A DNA stretch of 6,095 nucleotides from positions 1 through 6,095 of the forward strand of contig JAAWLY010000133.1 in NCBI GenBank assembly GCA_022798155.1. Reading direction: 5' to 3'. Each line of letters opens with the position of its first letter. Position 1 is the first letter of the stretch. Positions 5,142 through 6,095 of the stretch are shown here, one piece after another. The translations under genes were made by a program, and so were the position numbers. The notes under the pieces are model-generated. The model was not told where the DNA came from, did no database searches, and was given only the letters and a program-made list of their open reading frames with translations. This stretch comes from Lawsonibacter sp. (GTDB lineage Bacteria > Bacillota > Clostridia > Oscillospirales > Oscillospiraceae).

Positions 5142-6095
5142 ATGGAAAACAAACGTTTTTATATCACCACCCCCATCTACTACCCTAGCGATAAGCTGCA
5201 CATCGGCCACACCTACTGCACTGTGGCCACCGATGCCATCGCCCGTTACCACCGCCTGAAGGGCGAGCAGGTCATGTTCCTCACCGGCACCGACGAGCAC
5301 GGCCAGAAAATCGAGGACAAGGCCAAGGAGGCCGGCGTCACCCCCAAGGAGTTTGTAGACGCCATTGTAGAGGGCCCCCGTGGGGTGAAGGACCTGTGGA
5401 AGCTGATGAACATCAGCAACGACCGCTTCATCCGTACCACCGACGACTACCATGTGGCCGCCATCCAGAAGATTTTCCGGAAGATGTATGACAACGGCGA
5501 CATCTACAAAGGCACTTACAAGGGCAAGTACTGCAAGCCCTGCGAGTCCTTCTGGACCGAGAGCCAGCTGAAGGACGGCTGCTGTCCCGACTGCGGCCGC
5601 CCGGTAACCGACGCGGAGGAGGAGGCCTACTTCTTCCGCCTGAGCAAATACGCCGAGCGCATCCAACATCTGCTGGAGGACACTGATTTTCTGGAACCCC
5701 GCTCCCGGGTCCACGAGATGGTGAACAACTTCATCAAGCCCGGTCTGGAGGACCTGTGCGTCTCCCGCACCTCCTTCACCTGGGGCATCCCGGTGGATTT
5801 CGACCCCAAGCATGTGGTCTATGTGTGGGTAGACGCTTTGAGCAACTATATCACCGCCCTGGGCTACTGCAACGACAAGTACAACGACTACGCCGACTGG
5901 TGGCCTGGCGTGAACATCGTGGGCAAGGAGATCGTCCGCTTCCACTCCATCATCTGGCCCGCGATGCTCATGAGCCTGGGCGAGCCCCTGCCTAAGAAGG
6001 TCTTTGGCCACGGCTGGCTGCTGCTGGACGGGGGCAAGATGTCCAAGTCCAAGGGCAACGTGGTGGACCCCTACCTGCTGGCCGAGCACTTCGGG
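5142..6095 (+). CDS. metG: Methionyl-tRNA synthetase, N-terminal 318 residues (C-terminus beyond the window)
   Basis: Class I aminoacyl-tRNA synthetase that charges tRNA-Met, both initiator and elongator, in the cytoplasm. Marks in order: FYITTPIYYPSDKLHIGHTY (6-25) with the HIGH signature at 20-23, FLTGTDEHGQKIE (46-58), and a zinc knuckle with C131/C134 and C148/C151 (CKPC and CPDC). Next come ISRT-like VSRTSFTWGIPV (207-218), VYVWVDALSNYI (226-237), NIVGKEIVRFHSI (258-270), and KMSKSKGN at 299-306, the second ATP-binding signature. The Rossmann catalytic core, connective peptide and KMSKS loop are therefore present. The anticodon-binding domain and any C-terminal tRNA-binding domain lie off the right edge. 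AAAGGGAG (5128-5135) six bases before the ATG sets the start. Only a poor promoter candidate (TTGACC at 5071, TAACAA 17 bases later) lies in the short upstream gap, and there is no room for a T-box leader there. Confidence 0.97.
   Translation, partial: MENKRFYITTPIYYPSDKLHIGHTYCTVATDAIARYHRLKGEQVMFLTGTDEHGQKIEDKAKEAGVTPKEFVDAIVEGPRGVKDLWKLMNISNDRFIRTTDDYHVAAIQKIFRKMYDNGDIYKGTYKGKYCKPCESFWTESQLKDGCCPDCGRPVTDAEEEAYFFRLSKYAERIQHLLEDTDFLEPRSRVHEMVNNFIKPGLEDLCVSRTSFTWGIPVDFDPKHVVYVWVDALSNYITALGYCNDKYNDYADWWPGVNIVGKEIVRFHSIIWPAMLMSLGEPLPKKVFGHGWLLLDGGKMSKSKGNVVDPYLLAEHFG

Noticed and set aside
4480..5259. A 259-codon plus-strand frame overlapping the membrane protein and the start of metG
   Set aside because: Arg/Pro/Gly-rich translation typical of an out-of-frame reading of GC-rich genes. 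It overlaps two better supported genes and lacks a ribosome binding site.
4926..6089. A 387-codon open frame on the minus strand across metG
   Set aside because: Shadow of metG, whose HIGH, zinc-knuckle and KMSKS motifs are in the plus frame. The translation is Val/Gly/His-rich without recognisable motifs.

Overview
The window reads as a stretch of core chromosome from a GC-rich strict or facultative anaerobe, most likely a gut-type Clostridia member of the Oscillospiraceae kind. This is inferred from the oxygen-sensitive class III ribonucleotide reductase, the strong Gram-positive-style GGAGG ribosome binding sites, the GC-rich codon use of most genes, and lipoprotein and membrane genes of unknown function set among housekeeping genes. 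No tRNA, rRNA, CRISPR array, insertion sequence or phage gene was seen.

Layout. Positions 1-1455 (minus strand) hold the first 485 codons of nrdD, anaerobic ribonucleoside-triphosphate reductase; its C-terminus lies off the left edge. The divergent intergenic region 1456-1747 contains a strong sigma-A type promoter for nrdD, a near-consensus NrdR box touching its -35 element, a weaker second box 42 bp upstream, a terminator-like hairpin in the nrdD leader, and an equally good promoter for the rightward gene. Rightward, mnmA (tRNA U34 2-thiolase, complete) is followed 12 bases later by a small two-helix membrane protein gene.

Positions 3164-4198 form an AT-rich island holding one gene with its own promoter and a strong 11-bp-stem terminator. 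It encodes a short lipoprotein with a DxDxDG calcium-loop-like motif. Its base composition and codon use differ sharply from both sides, which suggests separate acquisition. A new promoter followed by a perfect 12-bp palindrome then leads into an eight-helix membrane protein gene of unknown function. Then comes metG (methionyl-tRNA synthetase), whose first 318 codons are present before the right edge.

How the genes relate. nrdD supplies dNTPs without oxygen and appears to be under NrdR control. mnmA and metG both serve translation (wobble-uridine modification and tRNA charging) but are separate units. No clearly new multi-gene system is visible. The most useful leads are the nrdD control region, the Asp-to-Cys change giving MnmA a CxxC plus a third Cys, and the AT-rich lipoprotein island.
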